The notes: generated by a model not told the origin, from the letters alone. A stretch of 6,437 nt of DNA from a bacterium (GCA_030019105.1 JASEGY010000213.1:1-6437); one strand, 5' to 3'; positions 1-5,723 are shown, counted from the stretch's first letter. Numbers and translations are program-made.

Positions 1-111
1 CATAGCCTATCTTGAATTCGCTTACCCCAAAATATTTATCTTAAGAGCTATAGTATCACATCGGACGAGTCCCGACGAAAGCTACCTATTACCTTAGTGG
101 TTGCTTAGCAT

Positions 112-118
112 AAGGAGG
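112..118 (+). promoter_or_regulatory. Shine-Dalgarno site of the AAA ATPase gene
   Basis: A perfect AAGGAGG lies five bases before the ATG at 124 and fixes that start. The upstream 111 bases hold no gene that I can support. A TATAGT at 49-54 could be a -10 box, but I see no -35 box at a suitable distance, so I do not call a promoter. Confidence 0.85.
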
Positions 119-123
119 AACTT

Positions 124-1266
124 ATGAAACCCATCTTTGAATTTGGCAAACCAGTTATTGGGCGAGAGCTTATTGGCCGTGAGAAGGAAGTAACGTCTTT
201 GCTTGCCTATGCCCTGGGAGGCCAAAGTGTCATTCTTAGCGCCCCTCGTAGATTTGGAAAAACATCTATCTTACTTGAAGTCCTTAGGCGGGCAAGAGAA
301 GAAGGATTTGCAGTGGGATATCTTGACATCTTTGAGGCTGTCTCTTTAAGAGAGCTTTCCGAAAAGATTGTTGAAACCCTATTAGCTAATGATAAATTAT
401 CGGCCAGAAGATTTCTTTCTCTCCTCAAGAAGGATATAAAACAGGCTGTCTCAATGTTAGAGTTTAAGACAGTCTTAAGTGATTATGAGTTCATCTTAAG
501 CTTCTCCTCTCAGGAGACAGAAGAGGTGGGATTATTTGATGACACCCTGAATTTTATAGAAGAGTATGGCCGAAAGAAAAAAGGAAGGTTAATCTTTGTT
601 ATCGATGAATTCTCTGATTTAGTGAAGTGGAACTCAAGACTCCTTAAGAAGATGCGATCCAAGTTTCAACGACACCAAAATGTCACCTACCTCTTTGCTG
701 GAAGTCACGAGAGCATGATGAAGGACATCTTCACTAAAAAGAGCTTTGCTTTCTATGGATTTGGGTTGATGATGGAACTTGAACCAATTCCAGAGAGGGA
801 ACTTACCGAATACCTGTATTCTAATTTTATTAAGGCAGGTTTTGAGGTTTCAAGAGAGACGGTCTCTTTTATGGTAAGCAGGACATCATCCCATCCACAC
901 TACACCAAGATTTTAGCGCAGCAGATAGTAGATTTAACCAGTGAAGAAAAGAAAATAGATCAGGATGCAGTGGATGAAGCATTTCAGATAGCCCTCTTAG
1001 GAGTTAAGGGAGAACTGGATAAAGAGTGGGAAGATTTGGCCAAGGCCCCTCTTCAGCGAAAGATCATCAAGATTCTGGCCAATGAGAAAGGCTTGCCTTA
1101 CCGGAGTAAGAACTTGAGGGAGAAGGAGAAGAGACAACTATACTTTGCCCTTACAGAGTTAGAGAAGAAGGGGATTATAAGGAAAGGCGGGAAGGGGAGA
1201 TATGTTTTCTACAACCCTTTCTTTGAAGGGTATATAGAACTCTTGGATAAGGGAGCAAGAGCATAA
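124..1266 (+). CDS. Archaeal-type AAA ATPase (ATPase_2 family) with C-terminal winged helix
   Basis: This 380-residue soluble P-loop ATPase should bind and hydrolyse ATP; its cellular target is unknown. Seen in the sequence: an N-terminal 'GREKE' lead-in (residues 18-22), a Walker A loop APRRFGKTS (40-48), a Walker B strand ending in VIDEF (159-163), and a sensor-1-like strand AGSHES (192-197). A lid region with the family's 'E.EL.EY' helix follows (about 224-231), then a winged-helix-like domain (about 305-365) ending in a basic hairpin (KGGKGRYVFYNP). This order matches the archaeal ATPase family (PF01637), a STAND/Orc-like group common in archaea and scattered in bacteria. The length is normal and the gene looks intact. 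The start is fixed by AAGGAGG five bases upstream. There is no signal peptide or membrane segment. The gene stands alone, followed by a 440-base repeat-bearing gap. Family call is firm; the role (DNA-linked, stress or element maintenance) is open. Confidence 0.9.
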   Translation: MKPIFEFGKPVIGRELIGREKEVTSLLAYALGGQSVILSAPRRFGKTSILLEVLRRAREEGFAVGYLDIFEAVSLRELSEKIVETLLANDKLSARRFLSLLKKDIKQAVSMLEFKTVLSDYEFILSFSSQETEEVGLFDDTLNFIEEYGRKKKGRLIFVIDEFSDLVKWNSRLLKKMRSKFQRHQNVTYLFAGSHESMMKDIFTKKSFAFYGFGLMMELEPIPERELTEYLYSNFIKAGFEVSRETVSFMVSRTSSHPHYTKILAQQIVDLTSEEKKIDQDAVDEAFQIALLGVKGELDKEWEDLAKAPLQRKIIKILANEKGLPYRSKNLREKEKRQLYFALTELEKKGIIRKGGKGRYVFYNPFFEGYIELLDKGARA

Positions 1267-1330
1267 AAAATGGGCGTTGTTTTCAGCCTTCAGCCTATCC
1301 ACCTGAAATTCGCGATTAACCCGTGAGTGG

Positions 1331-1351
1331 CCGGAACGATGGACATCGCCA
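1331..1351 (+). repeat. Dispersed palindromic repeat, copy 1
   Basis: A 21-base unit whose core is CGATGGACATCG, an inverted repeat (CGATG/CATCG) around two bases. It matches the unit at 4867-4887 at 18 of 21 positions. The match to the other copies extends left by TGG (1328-1330), so the full unit is about 24 bases and begins TGGCC in three of four copies. It lies 65 bases past the ATPase stop codon. Confidence 0.6.
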
Positions 1352-1534
1352 GGATTTCTATACCTATACATCTCAGGACAGTTGCGATACTGAAATCGTT
1401 AGAGAATCAGCTCGATGGGGGGGTAAATGTATTGCCTGTCACTGAGATTTCCAAAGTAGGTCTTGAGAGCCCTAAAATGGCCTTTTGATTTCTGGACACT
1501 TTCCGGGATGTCGGGCTGGCTTGGATTGTATGGG

Positions 1535-1548
1535 TTTGATTAATCAAA
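1535..1548. promoter_or_regulatory. Perfect 14-base palindrome, possible operator
   Basis: TTTGATTAATCAAA is a perfect inverted repeat with no spacer. It lies about 160 bases before the AlbA_2 regulator start and about 100 bases before the TATAAT box. Symmetric AT-rich sites of this size often bind dimeric regulators, but no regulator can be named. It resembles an FNR/CRP half-site pair (TTGAT/ATCAA) but has two central bases instead of four. Confidence 0.3.
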
Positions 1549-1578
1549 AAATTTAGGGGGTGTTGGGTAATTTAGGGA

Positions 1579-1621
1579 ACGTTGGTGCAGTCTTGGTGCC
1601 AGGCACTTTCTGCACCAACGT
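1579..1621. repeat. Long-stem hairpin with a nested palindrome
   Basis: Bases 1579-1590 and 1610-1621 form a perfect 12-bp stem (ACGTTGGTGCAG with its complement). The 19-base loop contains GTGCC-A-GGCAC (1597-1607), itself symmetric. There is no T-run on either side, so it does not read as an intrinsic terminator. The structure resembles REP-type intergenic palindromes or an insertion-sequence remnant. It sits between the ATPase and the AlbA_2 gene, 85 bases before the latter's start codon. Confidence 0.6.
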
Positions 1622-1644
1622 CCCCCATGTTGCCCGATATTTTC

Positions 1645-1650
1645 TATAAT
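1645..1650 (+). promoter_or_regulatory. Possible -10 box for the AlbA_2 regulator gene
   Basis: TATAAT is an exact sigma-70 -10 consensus, 56 bases before the ATG at 1707. I could not find a good -35 hexamer 16-18 bases upstream, and there is no TGn extension, so the call rests on one element. Three GTGAG motifs (1667-1671, 1677-1681, 1696-1700) lie just downstream and could hold a repressor. Confidence 0.3.
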
Positions 1651-1706
1651 GTTGTCTATTCTCCCAGTGAGCAAATGTGAGAATCCTGGTTTGATGTGAG
1701 AAAGAA

Positions 1707-3062
1707 ATGGATATCCTTGAAAAGATAAAACAGCCTGAGAACCGTAAATTTGAGATTAAAAGGACACTGCCTTCTAAGTCAGAGTGGTTAAAAGTCATTG
1801 TTTCTTTTGCCAATGGCGCCGGAGGAGAGTTGATTTTAGGTGTGGATGATAAAAGCAGAAAGGCGGTTGGGATTGAAGATATTTTTGAGCTGGAAGAGAA
1901 GATATCTAATACCATCCATGATAGTATTCGTCCAGGTATTTCTCCCTATATTCAAAGTATCAATGTAGAGAACAAGCAGGTGCTTTCCATTCAGATTCTT
2001 TCCGGACCACAGAAACCCTATTATCTTGCTTCAAAAGGGATCGAGAAAGGTACTTATGTCCGTATCGGGTCAACCAACAGGCAAGCCGATCTATCTACCA
2101 TTTTCGAGCTTAAGCGACAGGCGTCTGGGATGTCTTATCTTGATCAGATATATTTTGCAGGAAGTGAAGATTCCGCCAGTAAGGATGCATTGGTTGCCTT
2201 TTTTACCAAACACCTTGACATCAAAGCGCCTGTGCGGGATCACTTCCTCAATTACTTGCTACTTAAGAAGAATAATGGGGATATCTTTCCTACTTTCTTG
2301 GGGATAATACTTTTTGGCCGGGAAGATGCCTTTGGGTTAAATGAGTTTGATTACTCACATATCAAAGTAGCAAGATATAAGGGTATGGATCGGAGGGAAA
2401 TCTTGTCTTCTCAAATCTTTGAACCCCCACTTGGACTTAAGATAGATAAGATTATTGAATATACCTTAGGTGAACTTCCTATGACTCAAAGATTAGAAGG
2501 CGCAACAAGAAAGCAAGCGCCGCTTTTGCCTGCGTTTGCTGTCAGAGAAGCAATCATTAATGCTATTGTCCATCGCGATTACAGTTTAAGGGGGTCTTCT
2601 GTGCAGGTAGACATCTTTGATGATCGCTTAGAGATAGTAAGTCCCGGGGTTCTTCCCGGCAACCTAAGTATTGAATTGCTGGGGCAGGGCATTTCAGAAA
2701 TAAGAAACAGGAGTCTTGTCCGTATTTTTCGGCATGCCGGTTTTATGGAGGAGTTTGGCAGTGGAATTGCCAGGATGATTCAAGAGATGGATATGGCGGG
2801 TAAGCCAAACCCTGAATTTTTGGAAAAAGGGGCCTTTTTTTGTGTAACCCTGAGGATGAAACCACAGCTTGCGGTAGACTTGCAAGAAATATATCAATTG
2901 TGCAGATCAAAAGGGCAATTATCCTCTTCTGAAGTTGCAAAGCAAATAAATATCCATCAAAATACAGCGATTAAGAAATTACAGTCCCTTGTAAAATTGG
3001 GACTTATAGAAACAATTGGTTCAGGAAAAAATACTGGCTACAGAGCTAAAATATTTGGCTGA
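1707..3062 (+). CDS. AlbA_2/HATPase_c_4 putative transcriptional regulator (RecG-like, Schlafen AlbA_2 family)
   Basis: A 451-residue protein with three parts. Residues about 10-135 form an AlbA_2 (Schlafen-type) domain: FEIKRTLP (15-22), SFANGAGGELILGVDD (33-48) and YVRIGSTNRQAD (117-128). Residues about 270-385 match the HATPase_c_4 region often annotated as 'ATP-dependent DNA helicase RecG C-terminal': REAIINAIVHRDYS (280-293), LEIVSPG (308-314) and a FMEEFGSGI motif (346-354). Residues about 393-448 form a winged helix-turn-helix. No helicase motifs are present, so the RecG name is misleading. The family is usually called a predicted transcriptional regulator; some relatives occur in defence or mobile regions. 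The ribosome site is weak (GTGAGAAAG before the ATG), but the start fits the domain edge. Repeats upstream suggest possible self-control. Intact; no physical coupling to the ATPase gene is evident. Confidence 0.9.
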   Translation: MDILEKIKQPENRKFEIKRTLPSKSEWLKVIVSFANGAGGELILGVDDKSRKAVGIEDIFELEEKISNTIHDSIRPGISPYIQSINVENKQVLSIQILSGPQKPYYLASKGIEKGTYVRIGSTNRQADLSTIFELKRQASGMSYLDQIYFAGSEDSASKDALVAFFTKHLDIKAPVRDHFLNYLLLKKNNGDIFPTFLGIILFGREDAFGLNEFDYSHIKVARYKGMDRREILSSQIFEPPLGLKIDKIIEYTLGELPMTQRLEGATRKQAPLLPAFAVREAIINAIVHRDYSLRGSSVQVDIFDDRLEIVSPGVLPGNLSIELLGQGISEIRNRSLVRIFRHAGFMEEFGSGIARMIQEMDMAGKPNPEFLEKGAFFCVTLRMKPQLAVDLQEIYQLCRSKGQLSSSEVAKQINIHQNTAIKKLQSLVKLGLIETIGSGKNTGYRAKIFG

Positions 3063-3103
3063 TCAGGTGGCTAAATCTAAGCTGGACTGATTTTAAGATT
3101 GGT

Positions 3104-3110
3104 GAGGTGG
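3104..3110 (+). promoter_or_regulatory. Shine-Dalgarno site deciding the radical SAM gene start
   Basis: GAGGTGG ends six bases before the ATG at 3117. An in-frame TTG at 3099 would add six residues, but it lies upstream of this site and would overlap it with coding sequence. The ATG also places the first beta strand (MRVVAQ) at the protein's very N-terminus, as is normal for nucleotidyltransferase folds. Confidence 0.7.
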
Positions 3111-3116
3111 AATAAG

Positions 3117-4760
3117 ATGAGAGTAGTTGCTCAACACTATGTGGGATATTATCTGGATGGTGTCTTCCAGCCGTTTTTCAGAATGAAATGGAGGAATTTG
3201 GGGGGAAGACTATATATCTGGCATGTGGTGGAGAGACTAAAGAAATGTAAAAGAATAGACGAGGTTATCCTCTATACACAGGATACTATTGAAAATAAAG
3301 AGGCCATTAAATTGGCTCAAGAATATAATCTAAATTTGCGATGTATTGATCCTCCACTGAACTGGGAGACATGGCTGAAATGGCAGTACTCATTGAATGC
3401 AGATATCGTGGTTAATGATGCTACTCCATTAATTGATCCATCTACTTTAGATTCAATGATAGATTATTTTATTGAGAAAGACCTGGATTATTTACAAAAT
3501 GAAGATACTTCAGTTGGTCTTATATTTAAAACCAAGATATGCTCAAAGCTTTATGAACTTGGGAAAGATAATTATGTTGGTACTTGGCCAAATATTGTAA
3601 AAGAAAGGAAGGATTTATTTAAAAGTGAGGTTTTTGGTAAATTAAATGAGCTAAAGTTCTTAGGGCAAGATTTCCTGAAGTGGCATTTTCCATTAAGAAA
3701 GATTTATAAAAAATTTTATAAACCTGATGAGATTGTAAATCTTAATGAGGTGATTTCATGGTATGAAAAGGAACCCGAATGGTTTGAGCTTTTGGCTGAA
3801 AGTCAACTTGAAATTGAGGTGACTAATGATTGTAATCTAAAATGTATTATGTGTCCTCGAACCTCAAATATGAAGCGGGAAATTGGCTATATGGACTTTG
3901 ATCTTTTCAAAAAGATTGTAGATAAATCAGAGACTTTTAGTATTCACTTCTCTGGACTTGGTGAACCATTGTTCCATCCTCAAATAAAGGAGATGTTTGC
4001 TTATGCGAAAGATAAGGGGCTTGAAGTTGGGCTCTGGACAAATGGTTTAAATTTAGATGAAGAACTTTCAAAAGATATTATAGAAAAAGAGCTTCTGGAC
4101 TATATTATCTTTAGCCTTGATGCAGCCACTAAAGAAACTTATCTTAAAGTTAAAGGAATTGATGCCTTTGATAAAGTGGTAGAAAACATTACAAGATTTT
4201 TAGAGTTAAAGAAGGAATTTTTGAAAAATGAGCCAAAGAGATATATGGCAAGAAAGCCATTAGTAGGGATTCAAATACTTAAGATGAAAGAAACTGTTCA
4301 AGAGATAGAGCAGGTAATGGACAAATGGAATTTTCAAGAAAGGGCAAAAGAGATGATCGATTACAGAAATCGTGTGCAAAAAGATCCAGAGGTAAATGTT
4401 GGGTTATGGGAAACACTTTATGGTAAATTTCTCCCAGTTGAGCATGCAATTATTGGCCATTTCAATAATTTCTGTGGTCGGATTGAAGATAGAAGTACAA
4501 TGGATGTTACTCCTTTAAAGAGGTTTCCTTGTCGGCAACTCCAAGGTGGATTCTCTGCTTTGTGGAATGGAGATGTAATCCTCTGCAGACAAGACTTTGA
4601 TGGGGAATACGTTCTTGGTAATCTGAGGGATGAAAGCATAGGTGATATTTTAGAAAGACAAAAGCTAAAAGACATCTGGCAGGCACATAAGGATGGAGGA
4701 TACGATAAATTACCCCTCTGCAAAGATTGTAAAGAGTGGTATTATAATCTTTATGCCTGA
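3117..4760 (+). CDS. Cytidylyltransferase-like / radical SAM-SPASM fusion protein
   Basis: A 547-residue two-part protein. Residues 1-200 resemble the SpsF/KdsB-type nucleotidyltransferase fold: first strand MRVVAQ, then a GGRLYIWHVVERLKKCKRIDEVIL segment split at about residue 40 (29-52), and the acidic loop NDATPLIDPSTLD (100-112). Residues about 228-440 form a radical SAM domain with the [4Fe-4S] cluster motif C239-x3-C243-x2-C246, and a SGLGEPLFHP strand (279-288) standing for the SAM-binding GGE motif. Residues about 465-547 form a SPASM-type domain with C472, C490, C535 and C538, which likely bind an auxiliary Fe-S cluster. It is a cytosolic enzyme expected to do radical chemistry, probably on a sugar or a peptide; the substrate is unknown. 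It starts 54 bases after the AlbA_2 gene, and the FkbM gene downstream supports a surface-glycan setting. The usual nucleotidyltransferase signature loop is not conserved. Confidence 0.85.
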   Translation: MRVVAQHYVGYYLDGVFQPFFRMKWRNLGGRLYIWHVVERLKKCKRIDEVILYTQDTIENKEAIKLAQEYNLNLRCIDPPLNWETWLKWQYSLNADIVVNDATPLIDPSTLDSMIDYFIEKDLDYLQNEDTSVGLIFKTKICSKLYELGKDNYVGTWPNIVKERKDLFKSEVFGKLNELKFLGQDFLKWHFPLRKIYKKFYKPDEIVNLNEVISWYEKEPEWFELLAESQLEIEVTNDCNLKCIMCPRTSNMKREIGYMDFDLFKKIVDKSETFSIHFSGLGEPLFHPQIKEMFAYAKDKGLEVGLWTNGLNLDEELSKDIIEKELLDYIIFSLDAATKETYLKVKGIDAFDKVVENITRFLELKKEFLKNEPKRYMARKPLVGIQILKMKETVQEIEQVMDKWNFQERAKEMIDYRNRVQKDPEVNVGLWETLYGKFLPVEHAIIGHFNNFCGRIEDRSTMDVTPLKRFPCRQLQGGFSALWNGDVILCRQDFDGEYVLGNLRDESIGDILERQKLKDIWQAHKDGGYDKLPLCKDCKEWYYNLYA

Positions 4761-4801
4761 TGGCAAAATCAAAATAAACGGAATCGGAAGAATGTCAAAT
4801 G

Positions 4802-4822
4802 TGGCCTTGATTATCGTTTCGG
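4802..4822 (-). repeat. Dispersed palindromic repeat, copy 2 (inverted)
   Basis: Read on the minus strand this matches the 4938-4958 unit at 17 of 21 positions and the 4867-4887 unit at 16 of 21. On the minus strand it is also preceded by TTGG, giving the same TGGCC lead-in as copies 1 and 4. Its CGATG arm has drifted to CGATA, so the core palindrome is broken. TGGCC and GGCCA at its edges (4802-4806, 4821-4825) form their own short inverted repeat. Confidence 0.55.
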
Positions 4823-4866
4823 CCAATAGCAAGCTTTCGGGAAGGTAAGGTTGCAAGTCTCACTGT

Positions 4867-4887
4867 CCGAAACGATGAACATCGCCG
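4867..4887 (+). repeat. Dispersed palindromic repeat, copy 3
   Basis: Core CGATGAACATCG is a perfect inverted repeat around two bases. It is 18 of 21 identical to copy 1 (1331-1351) and 18 of 21 to copy 4 (4938-4958). It lies in the gap between the radical SAM gene and the small unknown gene. Confidence 0.6.
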
Positions 4888-4901
4888 TTTTGCACTTCTC
4901 C

Positions 4902-4928
4902 AAACTCGAAACCAGAAACTCGAAACTG
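4902..4928 (+). repeat. Short tandem repeat, two units of 14 bases
   Basis: AAACTCGAAAC occurs at 4902-4912 and again at 4916-4926, a 14-base period; the second unit decays in its last three bases. It lies between two copies of the dispersed palindromic repeat and seems part of the same repeat-rich gap. Confidence 0.5.
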
Positions 4929-4937
4929 AGACAATGG

Positions 4938-4958
4938 CCCAAACGATGATCAACGCCG
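4938..4958 (+). repeat. Dispersed palindromic repeat, copy 4
   Basis: It shares CCCAAACGATG with the family and carries CAACG in place of CATCG, so the palindrome is imperfect here. It begins 71 bases after copy 3 in the same orientation and is preceded by ATGG, as in copy 1 (GTGG). It ends 53 bases before the Shine-Dalgarno site of the next gene. Confidence 0.55.
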
Positions 4959-5010
4959 ATACGACTATGGATGTGTTTTTGCCGACTGCAAATGGAGTAT
5001 TAACAATCTT

Positions 5011-5020
5011 AAGGAGGGAG
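5011..5020 (+). promoter_or_regulatory. Shine-Dalgarno site with two possible starts
   Basis: AAGGAGGGAG precedes two in-frame ATG codons, at 5022 and 5028. From the end of AAGGAGG the gap is four bases to the first and ten to the second. Both are workable, so the protein may begin MLMAET or MAET. Confidence 0.75.
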
Positions 5021-5021
5021 T

Positions 5022-5495
5022 ATGCTGATGGCTGAAACACTTGGTTCTTTGTGCGATAAATTAACAATCGTCAAGCTCAAACAATGGCACTCCGAAGATC
5101 CAGAGCGTCTCAAAAGTCTTGAGGTTCAGGAAAAACAGCTTCAGGCTGAGATTAATGAATTCATTGCCGCTACAATTTCAGGACAGATTCCACTGGAAAG
5201 GCTGACATTTTCTGCAAATAAAGTTTACAAACAAGAAGGTAACATCGTTTCTGAAGTAATCGGAAGTATCGGAGAAATCTTCTCCAATCTTGCCAATGTT
5301 AACAGCTCATTATGGCATAAGCAGGAAAAGGTTTATGAATTTGAAAAAGTTCCGCAGGAAGAAAAGGATGAGGTTGTCAAACGGCTTGCCCTGCTCAATC
5401 TTGAACGTAATAGTTGTATTGATCAGATTGATAAGCAGTTTCGCTCTCTTATCAAACAACGGAATAATGCGGGTAATCACACTCTACTACTTTGA
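5022..5495 (+). CDS. Small helical protein of unknown function
   Basis: A 157-residue, charged, probably all-helical cytosolic protein with no signal peptide or membrane segment. I cannot name its family with confidence; the C-terminal pattern WHKQEKVYEFE...LNLERNSCIDQID (from residue 98) recalls small DUF4254-like proteins seen near glycan genes, which is a tentative memory. Two similar blocks are visible. Residues 16-48 run QWHSED followed by a charged helix (LEVQEKQLQAEINEFI), and residues 93-140 run LWHKQE followed by a longer charged helix ending ERNSCIDQID. This suggests an internal duplication. No catalytic motif is seen, though the repeated Trp-His pairs (W22-H23, W98-H99) stand out. 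It lies between the radical SAM fusion and the FkbM methyltransferase, separated from both by repeat-bearing gaps (261 and 228 bases). A link to glycan synthesis rests only on that location. Confidence 0.8.
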   Translation: MLMAETLGSLCDKLTIVKLKQWHSEDPERLKSLEVQEKQLQAEINEFIAATISGQIPLERLTFSANKVYKQEGNIVSEVIGSIGEIFSNLANVNSSLWHKQEKVYEFEKVPQEEKDEVVKRLALLNLERNSCIDQIDKQFRSLIKQRNNAGNHTLLL

Positions 5496-5500
5496 TTTAG

Positions 5501-5670
5501 ACTATTTCGCCCAGAAGAGGCTGTGGGATAATAGCTTGGGGTGGAATCCCAAGTAGTAGGGGACAATACCCATCCGCGCCCTGGAAGGGCGCTGGTAAGT
5601 CGGTGGATATCCAGGTTCCTGGGATTTCATCCCAGGCTATTTTCCTCTAGCCACTATGGGGCCAAATAGT
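5501..5670. repeat. 170-base element with 53-base terminal inverted repeats and nested hairpins
   Basis: The left arm 5501-5553 and the reverse complement of the right arm 5618-5670 align without gaps at 40 of 53 positions; both begin ACTATTT and share GGCT and AATAGC blocks. Each arm contains its own palindrome: CTTGGG/CCCAAG (5535-5540, 5548-5553) on the left and CCTGGGAT/ATCCCAGG (5618-5625, 5629-5636) on the right. The middle holds a perfect 7-bp hairpin with a GGA loop, GCGCCCT/AGGGCGC (5576-5592). The element starts six bases after the upstream stop codon and ends 53 bases before the FkbM start. It encodes no gene. It looks like a small non-autonomous mobile or REP-like element, or a structured RNA. 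I see no target-site duplication. Confidence 0.65.
5618..5645 (+). terminator. Possible weak intrinsic terminator
   Basis: A perfect 8-bp stem (5618-5625 with 5629-5636) and a TTC loop are followed by CTATTTTCC, a short T-run. It could end transcription from the small unknown gene. The T-run is weak, and the hairpin is explained equally well as one arm of the inverted-repeat element. Confidence 0.3.
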
Positions 5671-5707
5671 GAAAAAACTGAGTAGTTACCATAATCAAAG
5701 TAGTAGC

Positions 5708-5714
5708 GGAGGAG
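5708..5714 (+). promoter_or_regulatory. Shine-Dalgarno site of the FkbM gene
   Basis: GGAGGAG ends nine bases before the ATG at 5724 and supports that start. No other in-frame start lies near it. Confidence 0.75.
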
Positions 5715-5723
5715 CACCTAATA

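Larger units (their letters stand above)
1267..1706. other. Gene-free 440-base gap rich in palindromes and short repeats
   Basis: No convincing gene lies between the ATPase and the AlbA_2 regulator. The stretch holds a dispersed-repeat copy (1331-1351), a perfect AT-rich palindrome (1535-1548), a direct repeat AATTTAGGG at 1550-1558 and 1569-1577, a long-stem hairpin (1579-1621), a TATAAT box (1645-1650) and a second direct repeat, ATGTGAGAA, at 1675-1683 and 1694-1702. I see no hairpin followed by a T-run that would end transcription of the ATPase gene. About 1352-1530 shows nothing recognisable. Confidence 0.7.

Noticed and set aside
46..83. Hammerhead-ribozyme-like core upstream of the ATPase gene: CGGACGA (62-68), GTC-CC-GAC, GAAA (77-80), with AGCTA (46-50) able to pair with AGCT (80-83).
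   Set aside because: The conserved U of CUGANGA is G here, the stem II loop would have only two bases, and bases 51-61 cannot form stem I. At most a degenerate remnant or a chance match.
1159..1371. A 70-codon minus-strand frame overlapping the end of the ATPase gene.
   Set aside because: It is a shadow of the ATPase gene plus a repeat copy, with no start signal.
1339..1488. A 49-codon plus-strand frame starting inside repeat copy 1.
   Set aside because: There is no Shine-Dalgarno site, its start codon lies within a dispersed repeat, and the translation resembles nothing I recognise.
1535..1548. FNR/CRP-type site (TTGAT and ATCAA half-sites).
   Set aside because: Only two bases separate the half-sites; the known sites have four.
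3099..3116. TTG start six codons upstream for the radical SAM fusion.
   Set aside because: The GAGGTGG ribosome site lies inside those codons and serves the ATG at 3117.
4795..4965. CRISPR-like array from the repeated 21-base units.
   Set aside because: The units are in mixed orientation, irregularly spaced and diverged, with no cas genes present.
4795..5067. A 90-codon minus-strand frame across the gap before the small unknown gene.
   Set aside because: It is built from the palindromic and tandem repeats, overlaps the start of a better-supported gene on the other strand and has no ribosome site that I can see.
5290..5556. An 88-codon plus-strand frame overlapping the small unknown gene.
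   Set aside because: It is an out-of-frame shadow that runs into the inverted-repeat element and has no ribosome site.
5652..5671. CACTAT/ATAGTG hairpin next to a run of A as a terminator.
   Set aside because: On the plus strand the run is A, not T; on the minus strand the T-run precedes the stem. It overlaps the end of the inverted-repeat element.
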